This document shows positions 16,738 through 26,489 of a stretch of 64,000 nucleotides of DNA, piece after piece (the stretch's first letter is position 1; each line of letters begins with the position of its first letter). The notes under the pieces were generated by a model. It did not search any database, was not told the origin of the DNA, and was given only the letters and a program-made list of their open reading frames with translations. Origin of the DNA: Marinactinospora thermotolerans DSM 45154 (GTDB taxonomy: Bacteria > Actinomycetota > Actinomycetes > Streptosporangiales > Streptosporangiaceae); contig NZ_FUWS01000007.1 of the NCBI RefSeq assembly GCF_900167435.1, positions 101,522-165,521 of the forward strand. Reading direction: 5' to 3'. Position numbers and translations under genes: made by a program.

Positions 16738-17339
16738 GAACACGATGGCCCCGACGCCGGGGACGGCACCCGGTCGACCTGTTCCGCGTCGCCCGCCGAA
16801 CCGCCTGTCTGGGGTTGACCGCGGGCTTGGCGCTCACGGCCTGTTCGGGAGCCCCAGGGCATGGTCCCGCGCCGCCGGAGGGCTTCACCGAGGTGCGGGC
16901 CGGCGGACTGGCGTACGGCGTCCCCGCCGGCTGGGTGGCGGTGGAACCGCCCTCCGAACGCGCGGAGGCCTGGGAGGGCCTGCACGAGCTGCGCGACGGT
17001 GACAGGCCGGTCGCCGAGGTGGGGGTGATCACGGCGTTCGGAGACGTCGCGGATGCCCGCGAGCTCGCGTTCGAGTCCCTGTCGTTGGTGCGGTTCGAGA
17101 CGCGGGCCGCCCCTCCCCAGCGTGATCCCGGGTTCGAGGTCCCCGGAGCGGCCGACTCCGAGCGCGGCGACTACCACTACGAACATCCCGACGGCAGGTC
17201 GGGCCAGGTAAGGGGGGTCGACATCGCGGTGGTCCTGGAGGGCGGGGACGGCGTGGTGCTGCGCTTGACCGGGCTGACCGACCACCTGGGCGAGGAGGAG
17301 CTGGAGGAGATCGTGTCGTCCGTTCGCGTTCCCGGGTGA
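16734..17339 (+). CDS. lipoprotein of unknown function
   Basis: 201 residues if translation begins at the ATG (16734) that overlaps the upstream stop. The N terminus is very basic for about 25 residues, followed by a hydrophobic segment ending in the lipobox LTAC near residue 38. The mature part (GFTEVRAGGLAYGVPAGW onward) resembles the LpqN/PsbP-like style of actinobacterial lipoproteins, with a repeated pattern of short strands, but I cannot name the family with certainty. Coupling to the prepilin-headed gene suggests the two products work together on the outer face of the membrane. Confidence 0.75.
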   Translation: MRTRWPRRRGRHPVDLFRVARRTACLGLTAGLALTACSGAPGHGPAPPEGFTEVRAGGLAYGVPAGWVAVEPPSERAEAWEGLHELRDGDRPVAEVGVITAFGDVADARELAFESLSLVRFETRAAPPQRDPGFEVPGAADSERGDYHYEHPDGRSGQVRGVDIAVVLEGGDGVVLRLTGLTDHLGEEELEEIVSSVRVPG

Positions 17340-17370
17340 CGCGCCGGGCGAAGGGTGAGGAGTCGGACCG

Positions 17371-17787
17371 GTGGACCTGATCCGTTCCTGGGGTGCGGCG
17401 CTCGTCGCCTACCTGGTGGCGACCGCCCTGGCGACCGCGTCGGTCACCTCGCGGATCGCCGAAGGCGCCAGCGGGGAGCTCGGCGCGGTGCTGCTGCTGT
17501 TCGGTCCGGGCGCGCTGCTGGTCCCGTTGGCGACCACGCTCGCCGCGGGCCTGGGCTATCCGCGGTCGTGGCCGGGAGGGCCGACACGCCGGGCGTTCGG
17601 CGTTGCGACCGTCCCGGTGGCGACGGTCCTCATCGACACGGTGCCGTCGGGGTTGCTCGTGGGCGAATCCGGCTCGGCCGGTGTCGCCGCCTTGACGGTG
17701 TTGCGCGTCGCGGGGGTGGCGCTGGGGTGGGCGTCGGCGCGCCTCCTGCGCCCTCCCCGCACCGGCCCCTCCCGCCCCCACCGTTGA
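17371..17787 (+). CDS. small four-helix membrane protein
   Basis: 138 residues from a GTG preceded by GTGAGGAG (17356-17363). Four hydrophobic segments are visible at about 8-27, 38-60, 78-95 and 105-125, with short basic ends, so it should be an integral membrane protein. No motif is recognised. It follows the lipoprotein gene by 31 bases and probably ends the Tad-associated transcript. Confidence 0.65.
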   Translation: MDLIRSWGAALVAYLVATALATASVTSRIAEGASGELGAVLLLFGPGALLVPLATTLAAGLGYPRSWPGGPTRRAFGVATVPVATVLIDTVPSGLLVGESGSAGVAALTVLRVAGVALGWASARLLRPPRTGPSRPHR

Positions 17788-18589
17788 CCTGAACGTCTGC
17801 CACTCCCTGACGGGGTCACCGGGACCGTGGGCGCTCGTCGGTCCTGCGCCGTCGGCGTGCCACGGTCAGGCGCCCCGGCCCATGCCGTGCCGGGAACCAG
17901 ACGGCGAGGGGGTGCGCGGGCCGACGCCGGCGCCACGACGGCTCCCGGCCGATGGGGCCGGGACCGACGCGCCCTCGCCGAACAGAGGAGGCGAGCAGCG
18001 CGCGGTGACATCGGTGCGCCCAGACGCGCGGTGGGGCCCTCCCGTCCTGGGCGGGCGCGGGGCGGGCGGCAGGCGGCCGCCGACAGGAGGATCCCGGCAC
18101 GGGGCCGAGGTTCCACGGGAGGCGCCCAACCCGACGGGGGCGTTAGGAGTGGGACGACCGGCCCGGTGAGCGCGGACAACAGGAACCGGCCCCCTTCACC
18201 GCGCAGGGGAGCCGGGCCTCACGCGTCCTCTCCGGGCCGTGCCGGGCGGAACCTGCCGCCCGCCGCCCTTCGCGCCCGCCACTGGCCCCGCCCCCGGCCG
18301 CAGGACCTGGCCGTATCCGGTCAGCCGCCGGCACGTACCGTGAGCGCGCCCGCGCTCCGCCCGCCCGCCGCTACTCGATCGGGTGGCGCCTAGCGCGTCG
18401 AACGCGGTAACGGTCCGGCCCGGTCACTCCGTCCGCCACGCCGAAGTCCCCTCCCTCGGCCACGCACCGTGACCGCCCCATGGTGGGCGTGGAATCGTTA
18501 CGTGCTCGTTCGATCGCGCTGCGTAGGATGCGGGTCTACCCGTCCCGTCCCGATCCCGCGGGAAACCGCTGACCAGGAAGACCCGTCCC
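17788..18589. other. 800-base gap without a convincing gene
   Basis: Very GC-rich sequence in which every open frame is Arg/Pro/Gly-rich and lacks a good start context. No RNA gene or strong hairpin was seen. It separates the Tad block from the MinD-like gene. Confidence 0.5.
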
Positions 18590-19726
18590 GTGTCCTCCTT
18601 CCCCGCTCCCCCGCCTGTTCCGCGATCCGAGGGTCCCTCCCCCCACGCCGACGTTCCCGAGGCCTCCCCGGGAGGAGCGGGAGACGTGGGGGCGCCGGAC
18701 CGCCCGGCCCTGCCCGCCGGTTTCGACGTCCCGCCCTCGGGTGGCGGCGTGCCGGCCGCGCCCCCGCCCGCCGCACATCGGGCCCCCGCCCCGACCGGGT
18801 GGGCCCGTGACGACGAGTTGTCCTCGACAGCCCTGCTGCGGGATGGCCGGCCCCCTCCGCCGGGAGGTTGGAGGCGCGCCCTGTTCACCTTGACCGGAGG
18901 ACTGTTGAACCCTGGCGAGTCGCGGGACGAGCTGCGCCGGCGCGAGTTCCGGAATCGGGCGCGTACGCCGGCGGATCGGGGGCATCACCGCGTCGCGGTG
19001 CTGGGGATCAACGGTGGTGAGGGGCGCGCCGCGACCGCGGTGGGGCTCGGTTCGGCACTGGCGGAGGGGCGCGGCGACCGCGTCATAGCCCTGGACGCCG
19101 ACCCCGGTCGGGGCGCCCTCGCCCGGCACGCCTCCGCGCGCCCGCCCCGGGAACGGACGGTACGGGACCTGCTGGCGGCCGGGGACACGTTGAAGCGCTA
19201 CGCCGACGTGCGGTCCTACACCGGGCAGCTGCGGTCCCGCCTGGAGCTTTTGGCCTGCGCCCCGCTGCCCGTGGGGGAGGCGTTCACCGCCCGGGAGTAC
19301 CGCGATCTCGCGGCGGTCGCCGAACGCTTCTACTCGGTGTGCGTCATCGACTGCGACGCCGACCTCCCGCGTCCCCTGCTGGAGGAGGTCCTGTCGTCGG
19401 CCGACCAGATCGTGCTGGTGACGCCGCCGTCGCCGGAGGGGGTGCGCGGGGTGACGGGGGCGTTGGACCGGCTGAGCGGTCAGGGGCACGACGTCCTTGC
19501 GCGTGGCGCGGTCGTGGCGGTCTGCGCCGCCGGAGGGCGCGGGGAGCCGGGGTCGGACCGCGCCGCTGCGGGGTTCGCGCTCCGTTGCCGGTCCGTCGTG
19601 ACGATCCCCCATGACGCCGGTCTCGCGGCGGGGGCCGCCGTGGAGCCGGCCGTGTTGCGCCCGGTCACCCGTCGGGCCTACCTCCGGCTCGCGGTGGAGG
19701 TCGCCTCCGGTTTCGCGGCGGGCTGA
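18590..19726 (+). CDS. MinD/ParA-like protein with degenerate P-loop
   Basis: 378 residues from a GTG with CAGGAAG ten bases upstream. The first 95 residues are Pro/Ala-rich and disordered. Residues 120-375 follow the MinD/ParA fold: the P-loop position reads GINGGEGRAATAVGLG, where the Lys-Thr of the usual GGxGKTT is Arg-Ala, and the A-prime motif is VIALDADPGRG. CVIDCDADL and IVLVTPP follow at the expected places. Proline-rich MinD-like proteins of this shape accompany type VII secretion and other envelope systems, but none is nearby. Nucleotide hydrolysis is doubtful with this P-loop. Confidence 0.75.
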   Translation: MSSFPAPPPVPRSEGPSPHADVPEASPGGAGDVGAPDRPALPAGFDVPPSGGGVPAAPPPAAHRAPAPTGWARDDELSSTALLRDGRPPPPGGWRRALFTLTGGLLNPGESRDELRRREFRNRARTPADRGHHRVAVLGINGGEGRAATAVGLGSALAEGRGDRVIALDADPGRGALARHASARPPRERTVRDLLAAGDTLKRYADVRSYTGQLRSRLELLACAPLPVGEAFTAREYRDLAAVAERFYSVCVIDCDADLPRPLLEEVLSSADQIVLVTPPSPEGVRGVTGALDRLSGQGHDVLARGAVVAVCAAGGRGEPGSDRAAAGFALRCRSVVTIPHDAGLAAGAAVEPAVLRPVTRRAYLRLAVEVASGFAAG

Positions 19727-19742
19727 CAGCGTTCGAAGGTGC

Positions 19743-19836
19743 GGGGCCGGGGGCCCCGGAAAAGGGAACGCGCCTTCGCCGGGAGAGGGGTCGGCGAAGA
19801 CGCGGGTCCGAGCGGGCCGGCCGTGGCGGCCGGCCC
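19743..19836. terminator. bidirectional terminator region with three hairpins
   Basis: Between the converging ends of the MinD-like gene and the solute-binding protein gene lie GGGGCC/GGCCCC (19743-19757), a 13-bp stem with one mismatch (19769-19781 with 19792-19804) and a perfect 9-bp stem (19814-19822 with 19828-19836). Confidence 0.7.
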
Positions 19837-19844
19837 GGGGCGTG

Positions 19845-21560
19845 CTACTCCTTCATGTAGCCGATGTCCTCGTAGATGACCGAGGCCATGCCGTTGGCGC
19901 CGAAGTTGGCGAGGTCCTCCTGGACCGCCCAGATACCGGTGCGCTGGAAGAACGGGATGCCCTGGCCGTTCTCCCACAGCAGGGTGTCGATCTCGTTGGC
20001 GATCTCGTAGTAGCGGTCGAGGTCGGTGGTGCGCACCATCTCGGCGTACTTCTCGTTGATCTCCGGGGTGGAGGTGCGGCCGTTGTTGTTGCCCCAGTCC
20101 TCCTCGTCGTCGTTGAACGGGCCGCCGTAGTTCTCGTAGGACTCACCGGCGAACGGGGTGGTGCCGACCTGGACGAAGGACGACATGTCGAAGTTGCCGG
20201 TGTAGATGTAGTCGGTGAAGAAGGCGGTGGAGGGGACCGACTCGATCTTGACCTCGATGCCGATCTCGCCGAGCATCTGCTGGGTGATCTCGGCCTCGCT
20301 CTGCGTGGTCTGCAGGCCCGAGGGGACGACGTAGGTGAGGGAGAGCTTCTCGCCGTCGGCGTTGACGCGGGTCTCGCCCTCGGCCTCCTGGGTCCAGCCC
20401 GCCTCGTCGAGGAGCTGGGCGGCGCGCTCGACGTCACGCTGCCCCAGGTCACCGCTGTTGTCCTGGAAGGAGGGCTGGTTGGAGCGGATCAGCCGGTTGA
20501 CGGTCGGGTCGCTGGGCCAGTCGACCCCTTCGAGGGATGCCTTGGCCAGGGCCGACCGGTCGATGCCGAGCATGACGGCGTGGCGGACGTCGAGGTCGGC
20601 GAGCGGGCCGCGGCCGGCGTTCATCTCGATGTAGCGGTAGCCGTTGTCGATCGCGCGGGCGATGCGGGCGTCCTCGCGCTCCTGGGCGCGCTCGTAGGAG
20701 GGCGCGTCGTAGCCGACGTAGAAGGCGTCGATCTCGTCGTTGACGAACACGCCGGCCATCGCGTCGCTCTCGTAGGTCGCGTAGGTGATGCGGTCGAGCT
20801 TGGCGGGCTCACCCCACCAGTTGTCGTCGCGGACGACGGTGACGCGCTGGGTGGTCTTGTCGATCTCGTCGAGCTTGAACGGGCCCGCGGTGACCGGGAT
20901 GTCCTCGAGGTAGCCCTCGTTGAACTTCTCCGGGTCCTCCATGTACTCGGCCGGGTACAAGACGTCGAACAGCCCCTGCCACTCCGCGTAGGGGGTGTCG
21001 AAGGTGAAGACGACCTCGTACTCGTCGGCGCCCTCCTCGACCTTGGAGATGTCGCCGTAGCCGGCCTTGGTGCCCATGTTGAAGTCACCGTCGGCCCGGC
21101 CGGACATCGTCTCGACGGTCGCGGCGTAGTCCTCCCAGGTGATGGGCTCGCCGTTGGACCACTTCGCGTCGGGGTTGAGCTTGAACGTGACGGTGCTCCC
21201 GTCGTCGCTGACGCTGCTCTCCTCGACGTAGTTGGTGTTGGGCGTCGCCGCGCCGGTGTCGTCGAAGTTGTGGGCGCGCGGCATCAGCGCCTGCAGGATG
21301 TCGAGGTTGACACCCAGGTTGCCGTCGGTGTGGTAGCTGTTGAACTGGGTGATGAAATCGCTGACCGCCCAGTTGAGGGTGCCGCCGTCCTGGAGGGCGT
21401 CCCGCTCCTGCGGGTTGACGTCGCTGTTGGCGATGTCGGCGAGGGTCGGGGTGTCGTTGCCGCCCTCGTCCTCCTCCCCGCCTCCGCCACCGCACGCGGT
21501 GGCGAACAGGGTGAGCGCCAGGACCGGTGCGGCGAACGCCGCGCTCCGTCTGATTCGCAT
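19845..21560 (-). CDS. family-5 ABC transporter substrate-binding lipoprotein
   Basis: 571 residues. The signal peptide ends in LFATAC with Cys23, so the product is a lipoprotein; a Gly/Glu-rich linker follows. The body matches the SBP_bac_5 (DppA/OppA) family in length and pattern, including FKLNPDAKWSNGEPITWEDY near residue 125 and the closing half from about 380. It captures a peptide-like or other organic solute outside the cell for the permeases encoded upstream on the same strand. AGGAGGAAAC precedes the ATG. It is the last gene of the four-gene operon. The substrate cannot be read from the sequence. Confidence 0.92.
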   Translation of the reverse strand: MRIRRSAAFAAPVLALTLFATACGGGGGEEDEGGNDTPTLADIANSDVNPQERDALQDGGTLNWAVSDFITQFNSYHTDGNLGVNLDILQALMPRAHNFDDTGAATPNTNYVEESSVSDDGSTVTFKLNPDAKWSNGEPITWEDYAATVETMSGRADGDFNMGTKAGYGDISKVEEGADEYEVVFTFDTPYAEWQGLFDVLYPAEYMEDPEKFNEGYLEDIPVTAGPFKLDEIDKTTQRVTVVRDDNWWGEPAKLDRITYATYESDAMAGVFVNDEIDAFYVGYDAPSYERAQEREDARIARAIDNGYRYIEMNAGRGPLADLDVRHAVMLGIDRSALAKASLEGVDWPSDPTVNRLIRSNQPSFQDNSGDLGQRDVERAAQLLDEAGWTQEAEGETRVNADGEKLSLTYVVPSGLQTTQSEAEITQQMLGEIGIEVKIESVPSTAFFTDYIYTGNFDMSSFVQVGTTPFAGESYENYGGPFNDDEEDWGNNNGRTSTPEINEKYAEMVRTTDLDRYYEIANEIDTLLWENGQGIPFFQRTGIWAVQEDLANFGANGMASVIYEDIGYMKE

Positions 21561-21611
21561 CGTGATCGTTTCCTCCTCAGGGGATGTACCGGCCCGGCGG
21601 GCCGAGCGGGG

Positions 21612-23738
21612 TCAGACGACGGCGCGCTGCTGCGCGTAGTGGCAGGCCGCGCCGTGATCGCCGGTGGACAGTGGCCTGATCTGCGGCTCCTCGTCCAGGC
21701 AGAGCCGTCGCTCGCCGTCGCCGAGTTCCTTGAACTTCGGGCAACGGGTGCGGAAACTGCACCCCGATGGGGGGTCGGCGGGGCTGGGCAGGTCGCCTTC
21801 GAGCACGATGTGGGTGCGGGCGCGTTCCTTCTCCGGGTCGGGGATGGGGATCGCCGACAGCAACGCCTGGGTGTAGGGGTGGGCGGGCGCCCGGTAGATC
21901 GACTCGACGTCGCCCAGCTCGACGATCCTGCCGAGATACATGACGGCGACACGGTCGGCGATGTGCCTGATCACCGACAGGTCGTGCGCGACGAACAGGT
22001 AGGACAGCCCCAGCTTGACCTTGAGTTCGTCGAGGAGGTTGATGACGCCGGCCTGGATGGAGACGTCCAGCGCGGACACCGGCTCGTCGAGGACGAGCAG
22101 GCGGGGCTCCAGGGCGAGCGCCCGGGCGATGCCGATGCGCTGGCGTTGGCCGCCGGAGAACTCCTGGGGGTAGCGCGCCGCGTGGGCGGGGTCCAGGCCG
22201 ACCAGGCGCAGCAGTTCGTTGACGCGGGCGGCGAGCCGGGCCTTGGGGTGGCCGTGGGTGCGCAGCGGCTCGGCGACGATGTCGAAGACCGGCATGCGCG
22301 GGTCCAGGGAGGACATCGGGTCCTGGAAGACGACCTGGAGCTCGCGGCGGGTCTCGAAGCGCTGCCGGGAGTTGAGCGTGCCCGACTCGCGTCCCAGGAC
22401 GACGACCCGGCCGCGTTGGGGGCGGTCCAGGCTGAGGATCTCCATGAGGGTGGTCGACTTGCCGCAGCCGGACTCGCCGACGAGGCCGAGCGTCTCGCGT
22501 TCCCGGACGTCGAAGGAGATGCCGTCGACCGCGTAGACCGTGCCGACGCGGCGCTTGAACACCGCGCCCTTCATCAGGGGGTGGTGTTTGACGAGGTCCT
22601 CGACCTCCAAGACGACGTCGCGCTCCTGCCGGGGGACCTCCGCGGCGGTGTCGTCGGGGATGTCGGGCAACGGGTAGATGTCGGCCGCGCCCCACCCGTT
22701 CTCCTCGACCTCCTCGGCGCGGACGCAGGCCGCGCGGTGTCCGGACGCGCCGATCCGGACCAGTTCGGGTTCGGCCGCGGTGCACCGTGGTTCGGCGATC
22801 GGGCAGCGCGGCGCGAACGGGCAGCCGGGCGGCAGGTCGCTCAGCGACGGCGGGGTGCCCTTGATGGGCACCAACGGCGCCCTGCCCGCGTCGTCGAGCC
22901 GGGGCACCGAGCCGAGCAGGCCCATGGTGTAGGGCATGCGCGTGCGGTAGTAGACGTCGTCGACGTCGCCGATCTCGACGGGGCGGCCGGCGTACATGAC
23001 CAGGACCCGATCGACGAATCCCGCGACGACGCCGAGGTCGTGGGTGATCATGACGATCGCGGCGCCGGTCTCGCGCTGCGCCGTCTTGAGCACGTCGAGG
23101 ATCTGGGCCTGGATCGTGACGTCCAGCGCGGTGGTGGGCTCGTCGCAGATGATGACGTCGGGCTGGTTGGCGATGGCGATGGCGATCATGGCCCGCTGCC
23201 GCATGCCGCCGGAGAACTCGTGCGGGAACGCCTTGGCCCGTTGGGCGGCGTTGGGGATGCCGACGAGTTCGAGCAGTTCCACGGCGCGCGCCGCGGCCTG
23301 TTCCTTGCCGACGTCGGGGTTGTGGATGCGCACGGCCTCGGCGATCTGGTCGCCGACGGTGTAGACCGGGGTCAGTCCGGACAGCGGGTCCTGGAAGACC
23401 ATGGCGATCGACTTGCCGCGGCGTTTGGCCATCTCCCGGTCGTCCAGGCCGAGGAGTTCCTCCCCGTGCAGCCTGACCGAACCACGGATCTGCGCGTAGT
23501 CGGGCAGAAGGCCCATCGCGGCGAGGGAGGAGACGGACTTGCCCGACCCCGATTCGCCGACGATGCCGAGCACCTCGCCGCGCCGCAGCGCGTAGCTGAC
23601 CCCGCGCACGGCGCGCACGTCGGGGGCCTTGCCGACCCCGGGGAAGGTGACGTGCAGGTCGGTGACTTCGAGGACGGGGGCGTCCCCGGGTCGTTGGTCG
23701 GTCACGGACGTCTCTGTTCTGGTCTGGGATGCGGTCAT
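21612..23738 (-). CDS. dual-domain ABC ATPase (DppD-DppF fusion)
   Basis: 708 residues from the ATG at 23738. The first ATPase domain has Walker A GESGSGKS, signature SGGMRQRA and Walker [13 protein letters not shown]. The second has [15 protein letters not shown] and [12 protein letters not shown]. Each domain ends with the oligopeptide-transporter C-terminal extension: GCPFAPRCP and GCSFRTRCP, the cysteine motif of the Opp/Dpp family. Both domains therefore look functional and the single protein replaces the usual DppD/DppF pair. It powers the permeases encoded just upstream. Longer upstream start codons would overlap the permease gene and are rejected. Confidence 0.93.
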   Translation of the reverse strand: MTASQTRTETSVTDQRPGDAPVLEVTDLHVTFPGVGKAPDVRAVRGVSYALRRGEVLGIVGESGSGKSVSSLAAMGLLPDYAQIRGSVRLHGEELLGLDDREMAKRRGKSIAMVFQDPLSGLTPVYTVGDQIAEAVRIHNPDVGKEQAAARAVELLELVGIPNAAQRAKAFPHEFSGGMRQRAMIAIAIANQPDVIICDEPTTALDVTIQAQILDVLKTAQRETGAAIVMITHDLGVVAGFVDRVLVMYAGRPVEIGDVDDVYYRTRMPYTMGLLGSVPRLDDAGRAPLVPIKGTPPSLSDLPPGCPFAPRCPIAEPRCTAAEPELVRIGASGHRAACVRAEEVEENGWGAADIYPLPDIPDDTAAEVPRQERDVVLEVEDLVKHHPLMKGAVFKRRVGTVYAVDGISFDVRERETLGLVGESGCGKSTTLMEILSLDRPQRGRVVVLGRESGTLNSRQRFETRRELQVVFQDPMSSLDPRMPVFDIVAEPLRTHGHPKARLAARVNELLRLVGLDPAHAARYPQEFSGGQRQRIGIARALALEPRLLVLDEPVSALDVSIQAGVINLLDELKVKLGLSYLFVAHDLSVIRHIADRVAVMYLGRIVELGDVESIYRAPAHPYTQALLSAIPIPDPEKERARTHIVLEGDLPSPADPPSGCSFRTRCPKFKELGDGERRLCLDEEPQIRPLSTGDHGAACHYAQQRAVV

Positions 23739-23755
23739 GTGCGGGTGCCTCCCGT

Positions 23756-24682
23756 CTAGGCGCGTCGCGACTTGGACTGGGGGTCCAGCGCGTCGCGCAG
23801 TCCGTCGCCGATGAGGTTGACGGCCAGGACCAGGACGACGAGCAGGCCCGTGCAGAAGACGAACGTCCAGGGGTGGGTGATCGCCTGGCGGGCTCCGATG
23901 GCGATGAGCGAGCCGAGGGAGACGTCGGGGGGCTGCACGCCGAAGCCGAAGTAGGACAGGCTGGTCTCGGCGATGATGGCGGAGCTGACGTTCATCGTGG
24001 CGTCGACGATGAGCAGCGAGGACATGTTCGGCAGGATGTGGCGGAAGATGATCTTCCAGGCCGGTACGCCCATGTAGCGGGCGGCGAGGACGTATTCGCG
24101 TTCCTTGAGCGAGATCGTCATGCCGCGGACCATCTTGGCGGTGATCATCCACATGAACGCGGCGAGCAGGAGGACGAACAGCAGCCAGTTGCTGCCCCGG
24201 ATCCAGGGGAACAGGATCGCCAGGATCAGGAAGCTGGGCAGCACCAGCGCCAGGTCGGTGATCCACATCAGCGCCTTGTCGGTGACGCCCAGGAAGTATC
24301 CGGCGAAGGAGCCGACGACGGCGGCGACGAGGGTGGAGATGACCGCGACGAGCAGGCCGATGATGATCGACTTCTGCAGGCCGACCATCGTGATGGTGAA
24401 GACGTCGCGTCCGGTGTTGTCCGTGCCGAGCCAGTGTTCGGGGCTGGGCGGCTGGAGGAAGTTCGCGTAGTCGCGTTCCTCGAAGGTCCAGGGGCTGATG
24501 GCCGGCCCGATCCAGGCGGCGGCGGTGAGCAGCAGCAGGACCACGATGCCGACCACGACCCTGCGCTGGCGGAGCATGGTGCGCAGCACCGTCGACCAGC
24601 GGCCGGGGATCCGTACCTCGTCGGTGCCGCCCTCGTGGCCGGCCCCGGTCTCTCCGGCCACGCGCTCGGTGGACATGCTCAT
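23756..24682 (-). CDS. dppC: ABC transporter permease, DppC/OppC type
   Basis: 308 residues from the ATG at 24682, which has GGAGAAG seven bases before it; an in-frame start at 24742 has no ribosome site. A cytoplasmic N terminus is followed by one helix, the [12 protein letters not shown] motif typical of DppC, and five more helices. The EAA loop lies around residue 200 ([19 protein letters not shown]). With DppB it forms the membrane channel. The ATPase gene starts 17 bases downstream. Confidence 0.93.
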   Translation of the reverse strand: MSMSTERVAGETGAGHEGGTDEVRIPGRWSTVLRTMLRQRRVVVGIVVLLLLTAAAWIGPAISPWTFEERDYANFLQPPSPEHWLGTDNTGRDVFTITMVGLQKSIIIGLLVAVISTLVAAVVGSFAGYFLGVTDKALMWITDLALVLPSFLILAILFPWIRGSNWLLFVLLLAAFMWMITAKMVRGMTISLKEREYVLAARYMGVPAWKIIFRHILPNMSSLLIVDATMNVSSAIIAETSLSYFGFGVQPPDVSLGSLIAIGARQAITHPWTFVFCTGLLVVLVLAVNLIGDGLRDALDPQSKSRRA

Positions 24683-24902
24683 GGCGTCTTCTCCAGCGGG
24701 GTGAAATGGGGCGCGAGGGGCACCGCCCCGTTGTCGGTCCACGGGTCGGGAAAACGGGTGGCGCGCGGACGGGCCGACACGCGATCCTGGGGGCGCGGCG
24801 CACGCCGGTTCTCGTCCGCGCGACGCCTTCCACGTGACATGCCCGAGGCGTGGGCGGGCCGCGTGGCGTGTGGGCCGGCGACGATCTCGATCGGGCTCAC
24901 GC

Positions 24903-25886
24903 TCAGCTCACCCGCACCCGCGGGTCGAGCCAGGCATAGAGGACGTCTGACAGGAAGGAGGCCACCATGATGCACACCGCCATGAAACACGACACGGCGG
25001 CGACCGAGTTGACGTCGTTCTTGACGATGGAGTCGATGACCCACGAGCCCATTCCGTTCCACCCGTAGATCTTCTCGGTGAACGTCGTCCCGGCCATGAG
25101 AGAGCCGAACACGAACGCGAAATAGGTGACGGTCGGGATGAGCGCGGTGCGCAACGCGTGTTTGAACAACGCCTTGCGGCGCGTGAGCCCCTTGGCCATG
25201 GCGGTGCGCACGAAATCCGAGCCGATCACGTCGAGCATCATGTTGCGCTGGTATCTGCTGAACGCGGCGAATTGACCGAGCGCCAGGGCGAGGGTGGGCA
25301 GGATCGCGTGTTGGATGCGGTTGCCGAGCGTGCCCCAGAATCCGGCGTCCAGGCCGGTCGTGTACTCGCCGGCGTACTGGAATATCGTCGTCCCGGTCCA
25401 TTCGTTGATGGCCGCGGCAATGACCTGGAGTGAGATCGCCACGACCACGGCGGGGACCGAGAGCATGAAGAACGCGGCGCCGGTGGAGACCCGGTCGAAG
25501 ACCCGGTACTGCCTGACCGCCCCGTAGGCGCCGATCAGCACGCCGGACACGGCGCCGATGACGGTACCGAACACGATCAACCGGATGGAGACCCCGGCGC
25601 GGCGCTGGATCTCCTCGTTGACCGAGGTGTCGCGTACCGTCCGGCCGAAGTCGCCGGTGACGACGTCGCCGAGCCACACCGTGTACCGCTCGGCCAGCGG
25701 CGTCTTGTCGTTGAGGTTGAGCCGGTCGAGCTGGGCGTCGACCGCGGCCTCCGTGGGACGGGGGCTCATCTCCGCGTAGTTGGCGCGGGGGCTGAGCGTG
25801 GAGGCGGCGAGCAGGTACGCGAACGTGGTGGCCAGGAAGACCAGGACCACGTAGTTCGCCAGTCGCCTGGCCAGGAACTTCCCCAA
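24903..25886 (-). CDS. dppB: ABC transporter permease, DppB/OppB type
   Basis: 327 residues if translation begins at the TTG at 25886, which is preceded by GGTGGGAGG at five bases and directly followed by the conserved LARRLANYVVLVFLATTFAYLL helix. An in-frame ATG at 26003 would add 39 Arg/Pro-rich residues unlike the family. Six helices and an EAA loop (RTAMAKGLTRRKALFKHALR, with GSDFV before it) are visible. It is the first gene of the importer operon. The gap to dppC is about 220 bases, unusually long for such an operon. Confidence 0.88.
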   Translation of the reverse strand: MGKFLARRLANYVVLVFLATTFAYLLAASTLSPRANYAEMSPRPTEAAVDAQLDRLNLNDKTPLAERYTVWLGDVVTGDFGRTVRDTSVNEEIQRRAGVSIRLIVFGTVIGAVSGVLIGAYGAVRQYRVFDRVSTGAAFFMLSVPAVVVAISLQVIAAAINEWTGTTIFQYAGEYTTGLDAGFWGTLGNRIQHAILPTLALALGQFAAFSRYQRNMMLDVIGSDFVRTAMAKGLTRRKALFKHALRTALIPTVTYFAFVFGSLMAGTTFTEKIYGWNGMGSWVIDSIVKNDVNSVAAVSCFMAVCIMVASFLSDVLYAWLDPRVRVS

Positions 25887-26489
25887 TGGGGGCCTCCCAC
25901 CTCGTGCCGCAGGGGCGTGAATGTTCCACGGTGGTCGGGTGGGATCTCCTGACGTGGCGTTGCGACACGCTTCTTGTCGCCAAGAGCGTCCGTCCCGCGC
26001 CACTGCAGAGGATCTTGCTCCACACGACTACCGAAACGCGTTTTCTCCGGTTCACGATCCGTGCGCCGAATGTCCCCGAGTCTGCGGTACCTCCAGACAC
26101 CTAGTGATCACCGCGACATCAAGAAAGCGTCACGAGGGCGGTTCCACGGCGGCACGGACCGTTCTCCGCGCAGAAGATTAACGTTCGCGGCCATCCGAGG
26201 GATTCAAGATCATCGAGCTCAATAAAATGCCCGAAATTACATTCGCGTACTGTCCATAATTCCTTTCCCGGGGGCCGCGCTCTCGTCTCCGCACCGAGTT
26301 CCCCCACGACCCGCTCCTCGCCCCTCCCTTCCGGCGCCACGCCCGCGCCCCGCCTGAGCAGGTCCGTGACGTCGATATGCCGGAGGAAGCACTCAAAGGC
26401 CCGGACAACCGACATCATGGGCTGTACGGCGTCCCCGGCCGGATCGCCGTGGCAGTACCGCGCACGCGATCAGGAAGGCTCCTCCATCG
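25887..26489. other. 600-base divergent promoter region
   Basis: It lies between the start of the ABC importer (minus strand) and the start of the OYE/ETF operon (plus strand). A 6-bp inverted repeat (GCGACA 25962-25967, TGTCGC 25975-25980) is a possible operator. The part from about 26100 to 26300 is AT-richer. I found no convincing gene; in particular no short frame ending like a mycofactocin precursor. Confidence 0.5.

Noticed and set aside
17827-18393. A 188-codon frame in the gap before the MinD-like gene
   Set aside because: Arg/Pro/Gly-rich, no ribosome site and no family resemblance, as for overlapping frames on the other strand.
21612-23738. Possible frameshift or assembly join producing the double ATPase
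   Set aside because: Both halves are complete with normal linkers and C-terminal cysteine motifs; such DppD-DppF fusions are common in actinomycetes.
19611-23759. A 1382-codon open frame on the plus strand across the ABC importer genes
   Set aside because: It is antisense to clearly conserved binding-protein and ATPase genes; its Val/Gly/Asp-rich composition is the expected mirror of high-GC codon use.
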